DNA of 50,329 bases from Chrysosporum bergii ANA360D. GTDB taxonomy: Bacteria > Cyanobacteriota > Cyanobacteriia > Cyanobacteriales > Nostocaceae. The stretch is taken from positions 1 to 50,329 of the forward strand of contig NZ_JANQDH010000087.1 of assembly GCF_029891735.1 (NCBI RefSeq), written 5' to 3'. How positions within the stretch are numbered: position 1 is the first letter of the stretch; every line of letters begins with the position of its first letter. The notes under the pieces are model-generated. The model was not told the origin of the DNA. It searched no databases and saw only the letters and a program-made list of their open reading frames with translations. Shown here in pieces: positions 34,820 to 44,839 of the stretch. The position numbers and the translations under genes are program-made.

Positions 34820-35281
34820 ATGTCTGATTATTTCCAAGGAAATTTCCCATTACAGTCTGTCTCAGAGATCAAGAATGCACTCCGAGGACTAGAGGCTGAA
34901 ACCCAAGAGGTGAGTGATAATTTAGCTGTTACTATCGCCGAAGCAGGAGCAGAACGCAAAGCCGATGATATCTTATTGCTGAGGGTAGCAGATGTATCTT
35001 ATCTAGCAGACTACTTTGTGATCATGACGGGCTACTCTAGGGTACAAGTCAGGGCGATCGCCGAGGCAATAGAAGCTAAAGTAGAAAGTGATTGGCAACG
35101 ACGACCCTTGCGAACAGAAGGAAAAGCCGATAGTAGTTGGGTGTTGCTAGATTACGGCGAAGTGATTGTTCACATTATGATGCCCACTGAAAGAGAATTT
35201 TATAATTTAGAAGCATTCTGGGTTCATGCAGAACGTATTTCCCTGGCAAATTCTAATCAAAGCGGGGGTAAGCCAAAATGA
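34820..35281 (+). CDS. rsfS: Ribosome silencing factor RsfS
   Basis: The 153-residue product has the core fold of about 105 residues: KADDILLLRVADVSYLADYFVIMTG, SRVQVRAIAEAIE, GKADSSWVLLDYGEVIVHIM, REFYNLEAFW. RsfS binds ribosomal protein L14 and blocks subunit joining in stationary phase or starvation. An N-terminal extension of about 35 residues is common in cyanobacteria. The stop codon overlaps the next ATG by four bases (ATGA), so the two genes are translationally coupled. Confidence 0.93.
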   Translation: MSDYFQGNFPLQSVSEIKNALRGLEAETQEVSDNLAVTIAEAGAERKADDILLLRVADVSYLADYFVIMTGYSRVQVRAIAEAIEAKVESDWQRRPLRTEGKADSSWVLLDYGEVIVHIMMPTEREFYNLEAFWVHAERISLANSNQSGGKPK

Positions 35282-35781
35282 TTAGACCTTCGGTTAATCA
35301 TTGTCCAGTTCCCATGGAGCAACAACCGCTCAATGAATACGAAGAGTTAAAAACATCCTGGCTGTTTTGTGATTGCATCTTAAATAGGCGGGATTATATC
35401 ACAAAAATGCTTTGGATTTGGAGTTTATCCTGGGTGGTGGCAGGTCCAGTAGCAGCGGTTAGTTTTCCCCCACAAAAGCAACTAGCCCACTTTCTGCTCA
35501 GTGGTGCTGCAGGAGCAAGTTTAGGGGTGGTGTTGGTACTAGTGCGGTTGTGGTTGGGCTGGATGTACGTGCGCGATCGCCTCTACAATTCCACGGTATT
35601 TTATGAAGAGTCTGGCTGGTATGACGGCCAAACTTGGACTAAGCCAGAAGAGGTAATTGTCCGCGATCGCTTAATTGTCACCTACGAAATCAAACCAATT
35701 TTGCAACGGTTACAATTTACCTTGGCTGCCTTGGCGGGAATGTTCGTGATTGGTACTATAGTTTGGCAACTATTGTCATAA
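35278..35781 (+). CDS. CGLD27/DUF1230 family membrane protein
   Basis: The 167-residue product starts in the rsfS stop codon. It has VPMEQQPLNEYEELKTSWLF near the N-terminus, two or three hydrophobic segments, and the conserved RLWLGWMYVRDRLYNSTVFYEESGWYDGQTWTKP run split over residues about 96-130. I recognise it as CGLD27 (conserved in green lineage and diatoms; also Ycf36-like). Its function is unknown; plant members respond to iron shortage. The rsfS-CGLD27 pairing is expected in cyanobacteria. Confidence 0.85.
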   Translation: MIRPSVNHCPVPMEQQPLNEYEELKTSWLFCDCILNRRDYITKMLWIWSLSWVVAGPVAAVSFPPQKQLAHFLLSGAAGASLGVVLVLVRLWLGWMYVRDRLYNSTVFYEESGWYDGQTWTKPEEVIVRDRLIVTYEIKPILQRLQFTLAALAGMFVIGTIVWQLLS

Positions 35782-35937
35782 ATCCTCATTTGTGATTAGT
35801 ATTTAACTACTAATCACTAGTAAATAGCAACTAATACCCCCCTTTGGCAGTCAAAAGTCAAATAGGCGGTTTTGTACGGTAGTTTCATGACCGCCGTATT
35901 GTACAAATTAATAAAAAAAGGTGATAAGCATTAACCC

Positions 35938-36891
35938 ATGACAATGGGAAAACGAACTCAAGCCACACCCCTAGAAGTGCGGCTACTACGGGAAGGAATT
36001 GTGGAATCGCAGCACATAGTCCAGGCTGTTGTCTGCGACGAACGCGGACGGGTTTTATCCGTTGCCGGGAATTCAGAAACTGCTGCATTTGTCCGATCAG
36101 CACTGAAGCCATTTCAAGCGCTGGCAGTCACCACTACAGGCACACTAGAACGTTATAATCTCAGCGATCGCGATTTAGCCATTATCGCCAGTTCTCACCA
36201 AGGAAAAATAGAACAGGTAAGACAGGCATTTAATATTCTTTGGCGGGCTGACCTTGACCCCACAGCACTGCAATGTCCCATTCCTCAAGGAAAAAAAAGC
36301 CCACTAGAATACAATTGTTCTGGTAAACACGCGGGAATGTTAGCTGTTTGTCAACAACGTCATTGGCCGCTAAATAACTACTTGGAACGTAAACACCCAG
36401 TACAGCAGTTAATTTTGGGTAAAGTGGCAGAATTGCTGCGAATGCCATCTGAGGAATTTCTCAGCGCTCATGACGATTGCGGCGCACCAACATATCTGAT
36501 GCAAATCAGTCAAATGGCTTCTTTGTATGCAATTTTAGCCTCTAGTAACAATGTGGATATGGAGCGCATTGTCCGGGCCATGACTCATCATCCAGCAATG
36601 GTGGCGGGAGAAGGGGAGTTCGACACGGAACTGATGCGTTTAGCTCCTGGGGAACTGGTTAGTAAATCCGGTGCAGAAGGAGTGCAGTGTGTTGGCAGAC
36701 TGGGTGAAGGCATGGGATTGACTATTAAAGTCATGGATGGGGCCAAACGAGCAAAATATGCCGTGGCGATTCACTTGCTCCAACAAATGGGTTGGATTAG
36801 TCCCAGCGCCGCCGAAAGCCTCTCAGAAAGGTTTATGACTCTAGGAAAATACAAGCGTCTGGAAGTAATTGGAGAATTATCATTTTTATAG
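35938..36891 (+). CDS. Class 3-type L-asparaginase (PF06089)
   Basis: The 317-residue enzyme belongs to the Rhizobium etli-type asparaginase family, unrelated to AnsA/AnsB. Residues match the structure-defined active site: S54 and K57 in VRSALKPF (SxxK), S86 in ASSHQG, C127 and K130 in NCSGKHAG, and D179 and C181 in HDDCGAP, the last four forming the zinc-binding side. It should hydrolyse asparagine to aspartate and ammonia in the cytoplasm. It is a single gene preceding the initiator tRNA. Confidence 0.85.
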   Translation: MTMGKRTQATPLEVRLLREGIVESQHIVQAVVCDERGRVLSVAGNSETAAFVRSALKPFQALAVTTTGTLERYNLSDRDLAIIASSHQGKIEQVRQAFNILWRADLDPTALQCPIPQGKKSPLEYNCSGKHAGMLAVCQQRHWPLNNYLERKHPVQQLILGKVAELLRMPSEEFLSAHDDCGAPTYLMQISQMASLYAILASSNNVDMERIVRAMTHHPAMVAGEGEFDTELMRLAPGELVSKSGAEGVQCVGRLGEGMGLTIKVMDGAKRAKYAVAIHLLQQMGWISPSAAESLSERFMTLGKYKRLEVIGELSFL

Positions 36892-36921
36892 TTGCCAAAC
36901 TTCAAACTTTATGTTTATACT
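36892..36921 (+). promoter_or_regulatory. Promoter of the initiator tRNA gene
   Basis: A TTGCCA -35 element (36892-36897), an 18-base spacer and a TATACT -10 element (36916-36921) place the transcription start about 12 bases before the tRNA. Confidence 0.5.
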
Positions 36922-36939
36922 AGAGAAGTGAAGAGGCGA

Positions 36940-37016
<77 letters not shown>

Positions 37017-37024
37017 AATAAAAG

Positions 37025-37067
37025 AAACAAGACCCTGTAAACCTTGGAGTTGCCAGGGTCTTGTTTT
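37025..37067 (+). terminator. Intrinsic terminator of the tRNA gene
   Basis: AAACAAGACCCTG and CAGGGTCTTGTTT form a perfect 13-base stem around a 16-base loop and end in TTTT. Confidence 0.85.
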
Positions 37068-37141
37068 ATCAAAAGGCAGAATATATATCTATATTTTGAT
37101 CTATTCTGAAAGAAACACCATTGGAACAAGCGCGGAGAATC

Positions 37142-38584
37142 ATGGTTGTGAAGTTGCAGCGACCGATTTTGGTGGGAGGCTTGGGACTATCCTTTTCCCT
37201 GTGGATATTACAAAGCTGGCATGATTCTATAGTGCAGCTGAGTGAATTTGGTTTATTTAGTGCCTTTGCTGTGGGTGGTGGTTGGTGGTTATTCCAGCAA
37301 CATCGCCAACAAAAAAGTTTAGAGCAGCTAAATGGTATGGTGGTAGAGCGGGGAATGGTGGCAAGTGCGATCGCTACTACCAAAACCATAATCAACCAAC
37401 TGGCAATAGAAGCAGAACACCACCCGGACGTAAAGAAATTAGAAGCAGAAGTTGACCAACTGCTGGGAGAATTAGACAGGCAAGAAATTCAAGTAGCTGT
37501 GACTGGTGGTAAATCTGTAGGTAAAAGCAGTTTAATTCAAGTGCTAGAGTCTAGCAGATGGCAAGAAACACAGCAAAAAGTCAAATTTTGGGAAACAAAG
37601 CCTTTATTTAGAGAATTAGCTCAAGATTCAGATGCAGCCATCTTAACAGAAGTGCAACAATCTGATTTATTGTTGTTTGTCACTAACGGTGATTTGACAG
37701 ACTCGGAATTTCAAAGCCTACAGCAGTTACAAGCCGCAAATCTACCAGCTATTTTAGTTTTAAACAAACAAGACCAGTATTTAGCAGATCAACGTGCTGG
37801 TATTGTCCTGTCATTAAAACAGCGCCTGGGGGAAAATGTAATAGCCACCGCAGCCTCTCCCGTCTCCATCAAAGTCCGGAAACATGAAGCTAATGGTACT
37901 GTGCAAGAGTGGATGGAACAACCAACCCCAGATACCCAGCAATTAACACAACAGCTAATTCAAGTTTTGGCAAACCAAGGACAACACCTGGTGTGGACAA
38001 CTACTTTGAGAAAAGCCAACTTGTTGAAGGCTGAAGCGAAAAACTGTTTAAATCAAATTAGGAGCGATCGCGCCGCCCCTATTATTGAACAATATCAATG
38101 GATAACTGCGGCGGCTGCTTTTGCCAACCCAGTACCAGCCCTAGATATTCTCGCCACTGCGGCCATTAACGCTCAAATGGTCATAGATTTAGGTCACATC
38201 TATCAACAGAAGTTTTCCCTAGAACAAGCCCAAACCATAGCCGGAACAATGGGAAGTTTGATAGTGAAATTGGGTTTAGTGGAACTTTCTACAAAAGCTG
38301 TTAGCACTGTTCTGAAAAGTAATGCTGTTACCTTTGTTGCTGGTGGTGCAGTGCAGGGTGTGAGTGCAGCCTACCTGACCAGAGTAGCCGGGTTAAGTTT
38401 AGTGGAATATTTTGCCCAGCAGGAAGTATCTTTAGAGTCGGGAAATGCTTTCAATTTTGACAATTTACGCCAAACCTTGTCAGGCGTTTTTCAGCGCAAC
38501 CAGCAAATGGGTTTTTTACCAGGCTTTGTCAAACAAGGTGTAAAGCGTTTCTCAACACAAGGACAGGCTGAACTTGTGGGATAA
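37142..38584 (+). CDS. Membrane-associated GTPase with DUF697 (YcjF-like) domain
   Basis: The frame is open from a TTG at 37121, but the ATG at 37142 has GGAGA just upstream and is preferred. The product (about 480 residues) starts with one or two hydrophobic segments (about 10-50). The G domain has G1 GGKSVGKSS, G3 replaced by a loose stretch near SDAAIL, and G4 NKQD in LVLNKQD. The C-terminal half (about 300-450) is an Ala/Val-rich DUF697 membrane domain with PVPALDILATAAINAQMV. Such proteins are widespread in cyanobacteria; no function is established. The C5 methyltransferase gene starts 17 bases downstream. Confidence 0.8.
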   Translation: MVVKLQRPILVGGLGLSFSLWILQSWHDSIVQLSEFGLFSAFAVGGGWWLFQQHRQQKSLEQLNGMVVERGMVASAIATTKTIINQLAIEAEHHPDVKKLEAEVDQLLGELDRQEIQVAVTGGKSVGKSSLIQVLESSRWQETQQKVKFWETKPLFRELAQDSDAAILTEVQQSDLLLFVTNGDLTDSEFQSLQQLQAANLPAILVLNKQDQYLADQRAGIVLSLKQRLGENVIATAASPVSIKVRKHEANGTVQEWMEQPTPDTQQLTQQLIQVLANQGQHLVWTTTLRKANLLKAEAKNCLNQIRSDRAAPIIEQYQWITAAAAFANPVPALDILATAAINAQMVIDLGHIYQQKFSLEQAQTIAGTMGSLIVKLGLVELSTKAVSTVLKSNAVTFVAGGAVQGVSAAYLTRVAGLSLVEYFAQQEVSLESGNAFNFDNLRQTLSGVFQRNQQMGFLPGFVKQGVKRFSTQGQAELVG

Positions 38585-38601
38585 TTTTGAACTTAATCTT
38601 T

Positions 38602-39723
38602 ATGAGTGTTTACCCTTGTGTTTTCTCCTTTTTTTCTGGCTCAGGCTTTCTTGATTTAGGCTTTGAAACCAGCGGTTTTAATATTGTCTACGTCAACGAA
38701 ATATTTACACCATTTATGGAAGCATACCGCTATTCGCGGGAAATTATGAAACTCCCAGAGCCAGAATATGGATATCACGATGGAGAAGCAGGAGATGTAA
38801 GACAACTGATGGAAGGGGTGGAAGCACAACGCCTCTGTGATTTAGTTAAACATTGCCGTAAGTCTCATCATATGATTGGCTTCATTGGTGGACCCCCCTG
38901 TCCTGATTTTTCCATCGGGGGAAAAAATAAAGGAAATTTAGGAGATAACGGTAAACTTTCCGGGTCTTACATAGAATTAATTTGTCGCAATTTGCCAGAC
39001 TTCTTTTTATTTGAGAACGTCAAAGGTTTATGGCGCACAAAAAAACATCGCTTATTTTTTGAATCACTAAAGCAGCAATTAAGGGAAGCAGGCTATCAGT
39101 TAACAGAAAAGTTAATTAATGTCATTGAGTACGGTGTACCCCAGGATAGAGAAAGAATTATTCTGGTTGGATTCAGAAACAATTTCCTCAAGGATATGGG
39201 GGGGAGTAAACTAATAGCTGAGGGATATTTTAATTGGCAAAATAAAATTTTATATCCTCAAGAACAGGTTTTTAATTGTCCTTGGCAGAAGTGCGAAACC
39301 TTCCAACAAGATTCTATCAAACCTTGCCCTGATGGTATACCTGAACAACTAACAGTTGAACACTGGTTTAGAAAAAATGATGTGTTGAATCATCCCAATA
39401 CTCAACATTGTTTTAAACCAAGGTCTGGTATAGCCAGATTTGCTGTGGTTGATGAGGGAGATGTTTATAAAAAATCATTTAAACGTCTACACAGATGGCG
39501 TTATTCTCCCACAGCTTGCTATGGTAATAATGAAGTACATTTACATCCCTATAAAATCCGGCGCATTTCTGTGGCGGAGGCTTTAGCTATTCAGTCTTTA
39601 CCTGCAAATTTTATTCTTCCAGAGGATATGTCGCTGACCAATATGTTTAAAACCATTGGTAATGGTGTACCTTATTTGGCATCAAGAGCATTAGCCCAAA
39701 CTATTCTTGATTTTTTAATATAG
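38602..39723 (+). CDS. DNA (cytosine-5) methyltransferase, orphan
   Basis: The 373-residue enzyme has the C5 motifs in order: I (FSFFSGSGFLDLGFE), IV with catalytic Cys (GGPPCPDFS), VI (FENVKG), VIII (QDRERIILVGF), IX (around RRISVAEALAIQSLP) and X (IGNGVPYLASRA). The TRD lies at about 205-290. It has no nuclease partner. It may be protective, regulatory or the remnant of a restriction system. An upstream TTG (38587) is in frame, but the ATG at 38602 fits better. The gene lacks HIP1 sites and is directly followed by copy B of the dispersed repeat. The target site cannot be read. Confidence 0.88.
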   Translation: MSVYPCVFSFFSGSGFLDLGFETSGFNIVYVNEIFTPFMEAYRYSREIMKLPEPEYGYHDGEAGDVRQLMEGVEAQRLCDLVKHCRKSHHMIGFIGGPPCPDFSIGGKNKGNLGDNGKLSGSYIELICRNLPDFFLFENVKGLWRTKKHRLFFESLKQQLREAGYQLTEKLINVIEYGVPQDRERIILVGFRNNFLKDMGGSKLIAEGYFNWQNKILYPQEQVFNCPWQKCETFQQDSIKPCPDGIPEQLTVEHWFRKNDVLNHPNTQHCFKPRSGIARFAVVDEGDVYKKSFKRLHRWRYSPTACYGNNEVHLHPYKIRRISVAEALAIQSLPANFILPEDMSLTNMFKTIGNGVPYLASRALAQTILDFLI

Positions 39724-39840
39724 CCTTTCTCAATAAGCGTGAGGTACAAATGTAAATGATCGTCTTGTAGTGCGAGCATCCTGCTCGCTGCTTAACACAG
39801 TCCCGCTAAAAATGTACCTCACTTTGGAAAAGTTTGCTAT
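39724..39840 (-). repeat. MITE-like dispersed repeat, copy B
   Basis: It starts right after the methyltransferase stop codon with TTTCTCAATAAGCG, then GTGAGGTACAAATG, as in copy A. A GCGAGC-ATCCT-GCTCGC hairpin follows, and it ends with TGTACCTCAC plus TTTGG. The orientation relative to the upstream methyltransferase is the same as for copy A. Confidence 0.75.
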
Positions 39841-39934
39841 GAGTGTAATAAATATGCTTTAATATATAATATAAAAAAAATAACAATTTTTTATAAACTG
39901 TAATAATCAATGACTATGATTGGCAAAACACACA

Positions 39935-40642
39935 ATGGCAGCAGACTACACTGATATTGATATTGCGCCATTTATCGATCATTCTCTGTTGATGCCAACT
40001 GCTACCACCGAGCAGGTTGAGCAATGGTGTGAAGAAGCGTATAGATTTAATTTTGCGGCGGTTTGTCTTCACCCCTGCTATGTGAAGCAAGCAGCAGAAC
40101 TGCTCCACGGTAAACAGCCCCGGGTTTGTACGGTAATTGGCTTTCCTATGGGGGCGACAACCTCCGCTGTTAAGCTGTATGAGGCAGAAGAAGCTACGGA
40201 AAATGGGGCGACTGAACTTGATGTCATGATCAACTTGGGTTGGTTGAAGGCTGGCAAAACTGAAGCGGTTCACCGGGAAATTGCGGAAATTTGCCAAGCA
40301 ACTGGGCAAAATGTCAAAGTAATTTTGGAAACCAACCTGCTGACTGATGCTGAAAAAAAACTGGCTGCGGAAATATCTATGGAAGCAGGGGCAGTATTCT
40401 TAAAAACTAGTACGGGTTGGAATGGTGGTGCTACTGTGGCAGATGTGCGGCTATTGAAGGAAATCACAAAAGAGAGCATGGGAATTAAAGCTTCTGGGGG
40501 TATTCGCACCTACAATGAAGCTATGGAGTTAATCTTAGCTGGTGCTACTAGATTAGGCACGTCCCGGAGTATCCATTTGCTCCGCCAGCGCGATAACCTG
40601 GAAAAGGGTCAGACACCCCACCAATCAATGGGAGGAGTTTAA
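39935..40642 (+). CDS. deoC: Deoxyribose-phosphate aldolase
   Basis: This class I aldolase splits 2-deoxyribose-5-phosphate into glyceraldehyde-3-phosphate and acetaldehyde in deoxynucleoside recycling. Motifs are [43 protein letters not shown], the Schiff-base lysine in FLKTSTGW, and the proton-relay lysine in IKASGGIRT. The frame also opens at a TTG at 39920; I take the ATG at 39935 (235 residues). recO and an MFS gene follow on the same strand. Confidence 0.93.
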   Translation: MAADYTDIDIAPFIDHSLLMPTATTEQVEQWCEEAYRFNFAAVCLHPCYVKQAAELLHGKQPRVCTVIGFPMGATTSAVKLYEAEEATENGATELDVMINLGWLKAGKTEAVHREIAEICQATGQNVKVILETNLLTDAEKKLAAEISMEAGAVFLKTSTGWNGGATVADVRLLKEITKESMGIKASGGIRTYNEAMELILAGATRLGTSRSIHLLRQRDNLEKGQTPHQSMGGV

Positions 40643-40808
40643 ACCAGTATTTTCCATGTCCTCGCTGACATTTAGTGGAGTGGTTAGGAACTTTTACCAG
40701 TTAAAATTTCCTAAAATTGCCTAGGTCTTAACCCCATATCTTGAACTAAGGGCTGTTTATCGTCTAAGGTTCCAATCATGCGTTTTTTTGTCCTTGGTCA
40801 AATGACTA

Positions 40809-41693
40809 ATGAGTAGAACTTATCAAGCAACTGGGATTAATCTCAAAGCCCAAATCTTGGGAGAATCAGATAAAATAGTGACTATTTTGACACAAGAATT
40901 CGGATTAATCCGAGCAGTGGCACCAGGGGCACGCAAGCAAAACTCTAGCCTGGGCGGCAGGACTGGTATATTTGTGGTCAATGAATTACTGATAGCCAAA
41001 GGGCGATCGCTTGACAAAATTACACAAGCGCAAACTGTAAAAACCTATCCGGGTCTAGCTCAAGATTTGGGGAAACTGGCCGCAGGTCAGTATTTGGCAG
41101 AAATAGTCCTGTGTCAGGCTTTGAGTGAACAACCGCAAACAGAACTTTATGAGTTACTAAATAAATATCTTCATAAATTGGAAGTATTGCCCTCAGATAA
41201 ATTTAGTATTTATGCTTACTTGGCTCATGGAGTGTTTGAATTTTTTGCTTTAGCAGGGTTGTCACCTCAAGTACAGGTCTGTTGCTTAAATCAGCATTCC
41301 TTAAGCCCAGATTTTACAGACCCGAACTGGCGAGTGGGATTTAGTGTTCCGGCAGGTGGTACAGTCTGTTTACAAGCTTGGGAAAATTTGCGAAAAGATC
41401 AACTTAACCCTTGTGTCACTTCATCAGCCCATAACTCAACCTCTGGTTATCAAACAGTTGTTCATCGACAAGATATACCAGTAATTTCTTGTCGCTTAAA
41501 TGCTACAGAACTAACTATGCTTCAACAACTAACACAACCAGAGATAATACCAATGGATACCCCCAAAAATTACAACTGGTTGTCTGTTGAGCAGATTTTG
41601 CGCCAGTATGCTCAATATCATTTAGGTCGCCCTATTCGTTCTGCCACCTTAATTGACTCTTATTTTGCTGCTAACCATGATGCAACCCTCTGA
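40809..41693 (+). CDS. recO: DNA repair protein RecO
   Basis: RecO helps load RecA on single-stranded DNA in the RecFOR pathway. The 294-residue product has the N-terminal OB fold ([40 protein letters not shown]) and the helical C-terminal region with [11 protein letters not shown] and [10 protein letters not shown]. The zinc site typical of some RecO proteins seems only partly kept (CCLN, later Cys). Its 3' end overlaps the MFS gene by 17 bases, so the two are probably coupled. Confidence 0.9.
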   Translation: MSRTYQATGINLKAQILGESDKIVTILTQEFGLIRAVAPGARKQNSSLGGRTGIFVVNELLIAKGRSLDKITQAQTVKTYPGLAQDLGKLAAGQYLAEIVLCQALSEQPQTELYELLNKYLHKLEVLPSDKFSIYAYLAHGVFEFFALAGLSPQVQVCCLNQHSLSPDFTDPNWRVGFSVPAGGTVCLQAWENLRKDQLNPCVTSSAHNSTSGYQTVVHRQDIPVISCRLNATELTMLQQLTQPEIIPMDTPKNYNWLSVEQILRQYAQYHLGRPIRSATLIDSYFAANHDATL

Positions 41694-43275
41694 TGTGGAT
41701 AGAAAAATCTTACCTTTGTCACCAAGTTACACGAAAAACCAGACTAAAACATCAGCTTCTACAGGCAAAAATCATTTGATTGCTGTTCCTCAGTCTACAA
41801 ACAGCCAAATAAAGAACCAAGACAAGCCGGGAGAAGATGTGACTCCAAATGAGGAACAGAAAACAGATGTTACCAAAGAATCTCTAACCCTCATCAATGG
41901 TAATGGCAAGAGTTTGTCAGTAGCCACGGTTGAGGAAACAGAACCACTAGCAATAGATGGGTCTGGTGCTGATGGTGGAACAGGATCAGAAGATAATCAA
42001 CAGCAAGGGTTATTACCCGTGTTACGAAATCCCAATTTTCTCGCTCTTTGGGGTGGTCAAGTTTTTTGCCAGATGGCTGATAAAGTATATTTGGTGCTAA
42101 TGATTGGTTTGATTAATACTCAATTCCAGGGGAGTGATCAAAGTATTAGCGGTTGGGTATCAGCTTTAATGATGACTTTTACAATTCCTGCTGTGCTGTT
42201 TGGTTCGGTGGCTGGTGTATTTGTCGATCGCTGGTCGAAAAAAACTGTACTGGTCACAACCAATGCTTGGCGGGGGATCTTGGTTTTATCTATTCCCTTT
42301 TTGTTGTGGTTGAGTCATGATTGGCAGCCCATTGGTATTTTACCAGTAGGTTTTGGCATTATTTTGGCGGTGACTTTTTTGGTGTCCACACTCACACAGT
42401 TTTTTGCTCCTGCTGAACAAGCAGCAATTCCCTTAGTAGTAGAAGAACAGCATTTACTTTCAGCTAATTCCCTGTATACTACAACAATGATGGCATCGGT
42501 GATAGTGGGGTTTGCCATTGGTGAACCACTCTTAGCGATCGCTGATAAAATTTGGCTACAAATTGGTGGTATTGATGGACTCGGTAAAGAACTGTTAGTA
42601 GGTGGTGCTTATGCCATGGCAGGATTTATTTTATTGCTGTTGGTAACTAAAGAAAAACCCCACCCCCCCAAGACAGAATTTCCTCACGTCTTCTCTGACC
42701 TGCGGGATGGTTTTTCTTACCTCAAAGCTAATTCTCGTGTTCGTAATGCTTTACTACAACTGACTATTTTGTTTTCTGTGTTTGCAGCCTTAACTGTTCT
42801 CGCTGTGCGGATGGCAGAAATAATTCCTAACTTAAAACCATCTCAGTTTGGTTTTTTACTGGCATTTGGTGGGATTGGTATGGCTGCTGGGGCGACAATT
42901 CTCGGTCAGTTTGGTCAACGCTTCTCCTACTCCCAAATAAGTTTCTGTGGTTGCTTAGGGATGTCAGGAACTTTGATGGGTCTATCAATATTTACAACAC
43001 AGTTGGCAATCATTCTGCTGTTAGTAGCTTTGTTAGGTGTGTTTGGGGCGCTGGTGGGTATTCCCATGCAAACCACTATCCAAACGGAAACTCCTCCAGA
43101 AATGCGTGGTAAGGTGTTTGGTCTGCAAAATAATGTCATTAATATTGCCCTGACTTTGCCATTAGCACTAGCTGGTGTAGCTGAAACCTTGATGGGATTA
43201 CAGGCAGTTTTTTTGCTATTGGCTGGCACTGTGTTCTTAGGAGGTATATTAACACTATATAACTCCCCTCAGTAG
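41677..43275 (+). CDS. MFS transporter
   Basis: The start is taken at the ATGATG just inside the end of recO. The product has about 532 residues. A soluble Ser/Thr/Gln/Glu-rich N-terminal stretch of about 110 residues precedes about 12 membrane helices. The motif between helices 2 and 3 is [13 protein letters not shown], an MFS signature. The central loop around residue 315 separates two six-helix halves. The substrate is unknown; the group is often annotated as a drug or metabolite exporter. The gene order deoC-recO-MFS suggests a stable cluster. Confidence 0.82.
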   Translation: MMQPSDVDRKILPLSPSYTKNQTKTSASTGKNHLIAVPQSTNSQIKNQDKPGEDVTPNEEQKTDVTKESLTLINGNGKSLSVATVEETEPLAIDGSGADGGTGSEDNQQQGLLPVLRNPNFLALWGGQVFCQMADKVYLVLMIGLINTQFQGSDQSISGWVSALMMTFTIPAVLFGSVAGVFVDRWSKKTVLVTTNAWRGILVLSIPFLLWLSHDWQPIGILPVGFGIILAVTFLVSTLTQFFAPAEQAAIPLVVEEQHLLSANSLYTTTMMASVIVGFAIGEPLLAIADKIWLQIGGIDGLGKELLVGGAYAMAGFILLLLVTKEKPHPPKTEFPHVFSDLRDGFSYLKANSRVRNALLQLTILFSVFAALTVLAVRMAEIIPNLKPSQFGFLLAFGGIGMAAGATILGQFGQRFSYSQISFCGCLGMSGTLMGLSIFTTQLAIILLLVALLGVFGALVGIPMQTTIQTETPPEMRGKVFGLQNNVINIALTLPLALAGVAETLMGLQAVFLLLAGTVFLGGILTLYNSPQ

Positions 43276-43632
43276 TTGTCGTCATTGAGGTAACTATAAT
43301 TCAATACATTCCGGCGATCACAAGTTGCTAAAAAATTTGTACTTTCATGGTAGAATAGTTCAAGGAAAAATTTTCATAGACTATCAATAGACTTGCTAAT
43401 TATCAACTTGATATTAGTCATACTAATATCCTATTAGAGTTAAGTCATTAACAAGTTAATATTTATAATTACATTGCGTCAACGTAGTGATTTAATCATA
43501 AAAAAGCTTGGCTTATTAACTGGGGTAGTGTGGATTTTTATGCAATTTAAGCAGCCGAAAATTACAACAGGATTAAAGACAAGCACCTCAAAAATGATAT
43601 ATCAAACCTGCTTTTCTGATAACTAATAAAGA
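43276..43632. other. 357-base AT-rich gap
   Basis: I see no gene or clear repeat. A 28-codon frame just before the glycosyltransferase start has no supporting features. Confidence 0.3.
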
Positions 43633-44781
43633 ATGCGTATAGCCTGGATTGGAAAGAAATCACCTTTTTGTGGTAATGTCACCTACGGTCGAGAAGTTAC
43701 AAATGCCTTGCTAGACCGGGGACACCAAGTTAGTTTTCTTCACTTCGCCCAAGAAGAACCTGAACCTGACAATTGGCCAAATTTCCAAGAAGTTTCCCTA
43801 CCCTTTATCTATAAATCTCAGGTTTACACAATTCCCAGTTTTAAGGCGACCAAATTATTAACCGAGTCGTTACGGGAAATTAAGCCAGATATAGTCCATG
43901 CTTCCCTGACTTTATCTACCCTGGACTTTGTGCTACCGGAAATTTGTGAACAATTGAATTTACCTCTGATTGCTACTTTTCACACACCATTCGCGGGAAA
44001 AGGAGCAAAATTTATTTCCGGAACACAGCTTTTAGCTTATCAACTCTACGCACCTTTTCTGGGTCATTACGATCGCGTGATTGTATTTTCCCAAATTCAG
44101 CGAGAATTGTTAGCCCGTATGGGTGTAAGGAAAAAAAAGGTAGTTGTAATTCCCAATGGAGTTGATACTGCTAAGTTCTCTCCGGGAGATTCTACAGTTA
44201 AGTCCGAGTTTCAAGCAGAACGTTTGTTTGTCTATCAAGGTCGCATAGCAGCAGAAAAAAGCGTTGAATCTCTGTTACGGGCCTGGAAGCAATCACAAAT
44301 GAAGAGTAGCAGTAAGTTGCTGATTGTGGGAGATGGTCCTTTGAAGTCTTCTTTGGAACCATTCTATGGTTTAGAGTCAGGGATTATCTGGTTGGGATTT
44401 GTGGCCGAGGAACAGCGACGTATCGAAATTTTACGCGGAGCAGATGTATTTATTTTGCCTTCACTGGTGGAGGGGTTGTCTTTGTCTTTGTTAGAAGCAA
44501 TGTCATGTGGAATAGCTTGTTTAGCCACAGATGTGGGTGCAGATGGAGAAGTTTTAGAGGGGGGTGCTGGTGTGATTTTGAGTACTAAAACTGCGCGATC
44601 GCAATTAAGAACATTATTACCACTATTCCAAGATCATCCTGAGTTAACCGCCCTATTGGGGCAGAAAGCTAGACAGCGCGTATTAGAGCGCTATACTTTG
44701 AGTAAAAATATTAGCCAGCTAGAAGAATTATATCAAGAAGTCCTAGCACAGCAGCCTATGTCTCTAATTCCCAGAGCATGA
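43633..44781 (+). CDS. Family 4 glycosyltransferase
   Basis: The 382-residue product has a GT-B fold. The N-lobe starts MRIAWIGKKSPFCGNVTYGREV and has DIVHASLTLSTL and ATFHTPFAG. The C-lobe has VVVIPNGVDTAKFSPG, FVYQGRIAAEKSVESLL, LLIVGDGPLKSSLE, and the donor-binding LPSLVEGLSLSLLEAMSCG, with the EX7E pattern (E in VEGLSLSLLEA). It is a retaining glycosyltransferase acting in the cytoplasm, probably on glycolipid or exopolysaccharide. The exact sugar is unknown. Confidence 0.85.
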   Translation: MRIAWIGKKSPFCGNVTYGREVTNALLDRGHQVSFLHFAQEEPEPDNWPNFQEVSLPFIYKSQVYTIPSFKATKLLTESLREIKPDIVHASLTLSTLDFVLPEICEQLNLPLIATFHTPFAGKGAKFISGTQLLAYQLYAPFLGHYDRVIVFSQIQRELLARMGVRKKKVVVIPNGVDTAKFSPGDSTVKSEFQAERLFVYQGRIAAEKSVESLLRAWKQSQMKSSSKLLIVGDGPLKSSLEPFYGLESGIIWLGFVAEEQRRIEILRGADVFILPSLVEGLSLSLLEAMSCGIACLATDVGADGEVLEGGAGVILSTKTARSQLRTLLPLFQDHPELTALLGQKARQRVLERYTLSKNISQLEELYQEVLAQQPMSLIPRA

Positions 44782-44839
44782 AATATCCATCTTGCTCATG
44801 GCCAATGACTAAAGCGAAGCGCAGTGCGGGAAGCAATCG

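Noticed and set aside
37069-37395. 108-residue minus-strand frame rich in Cys and Ser
   Set aside because: It runs antisense to the start of the GTPase gene and into the tRNA terminator; composition is that of a shadow frame.
39914-40309. 131-residue minus-strand frame
   Set aside because: It lies entirely opposite deoC, which is a clear gene, and has no family features.
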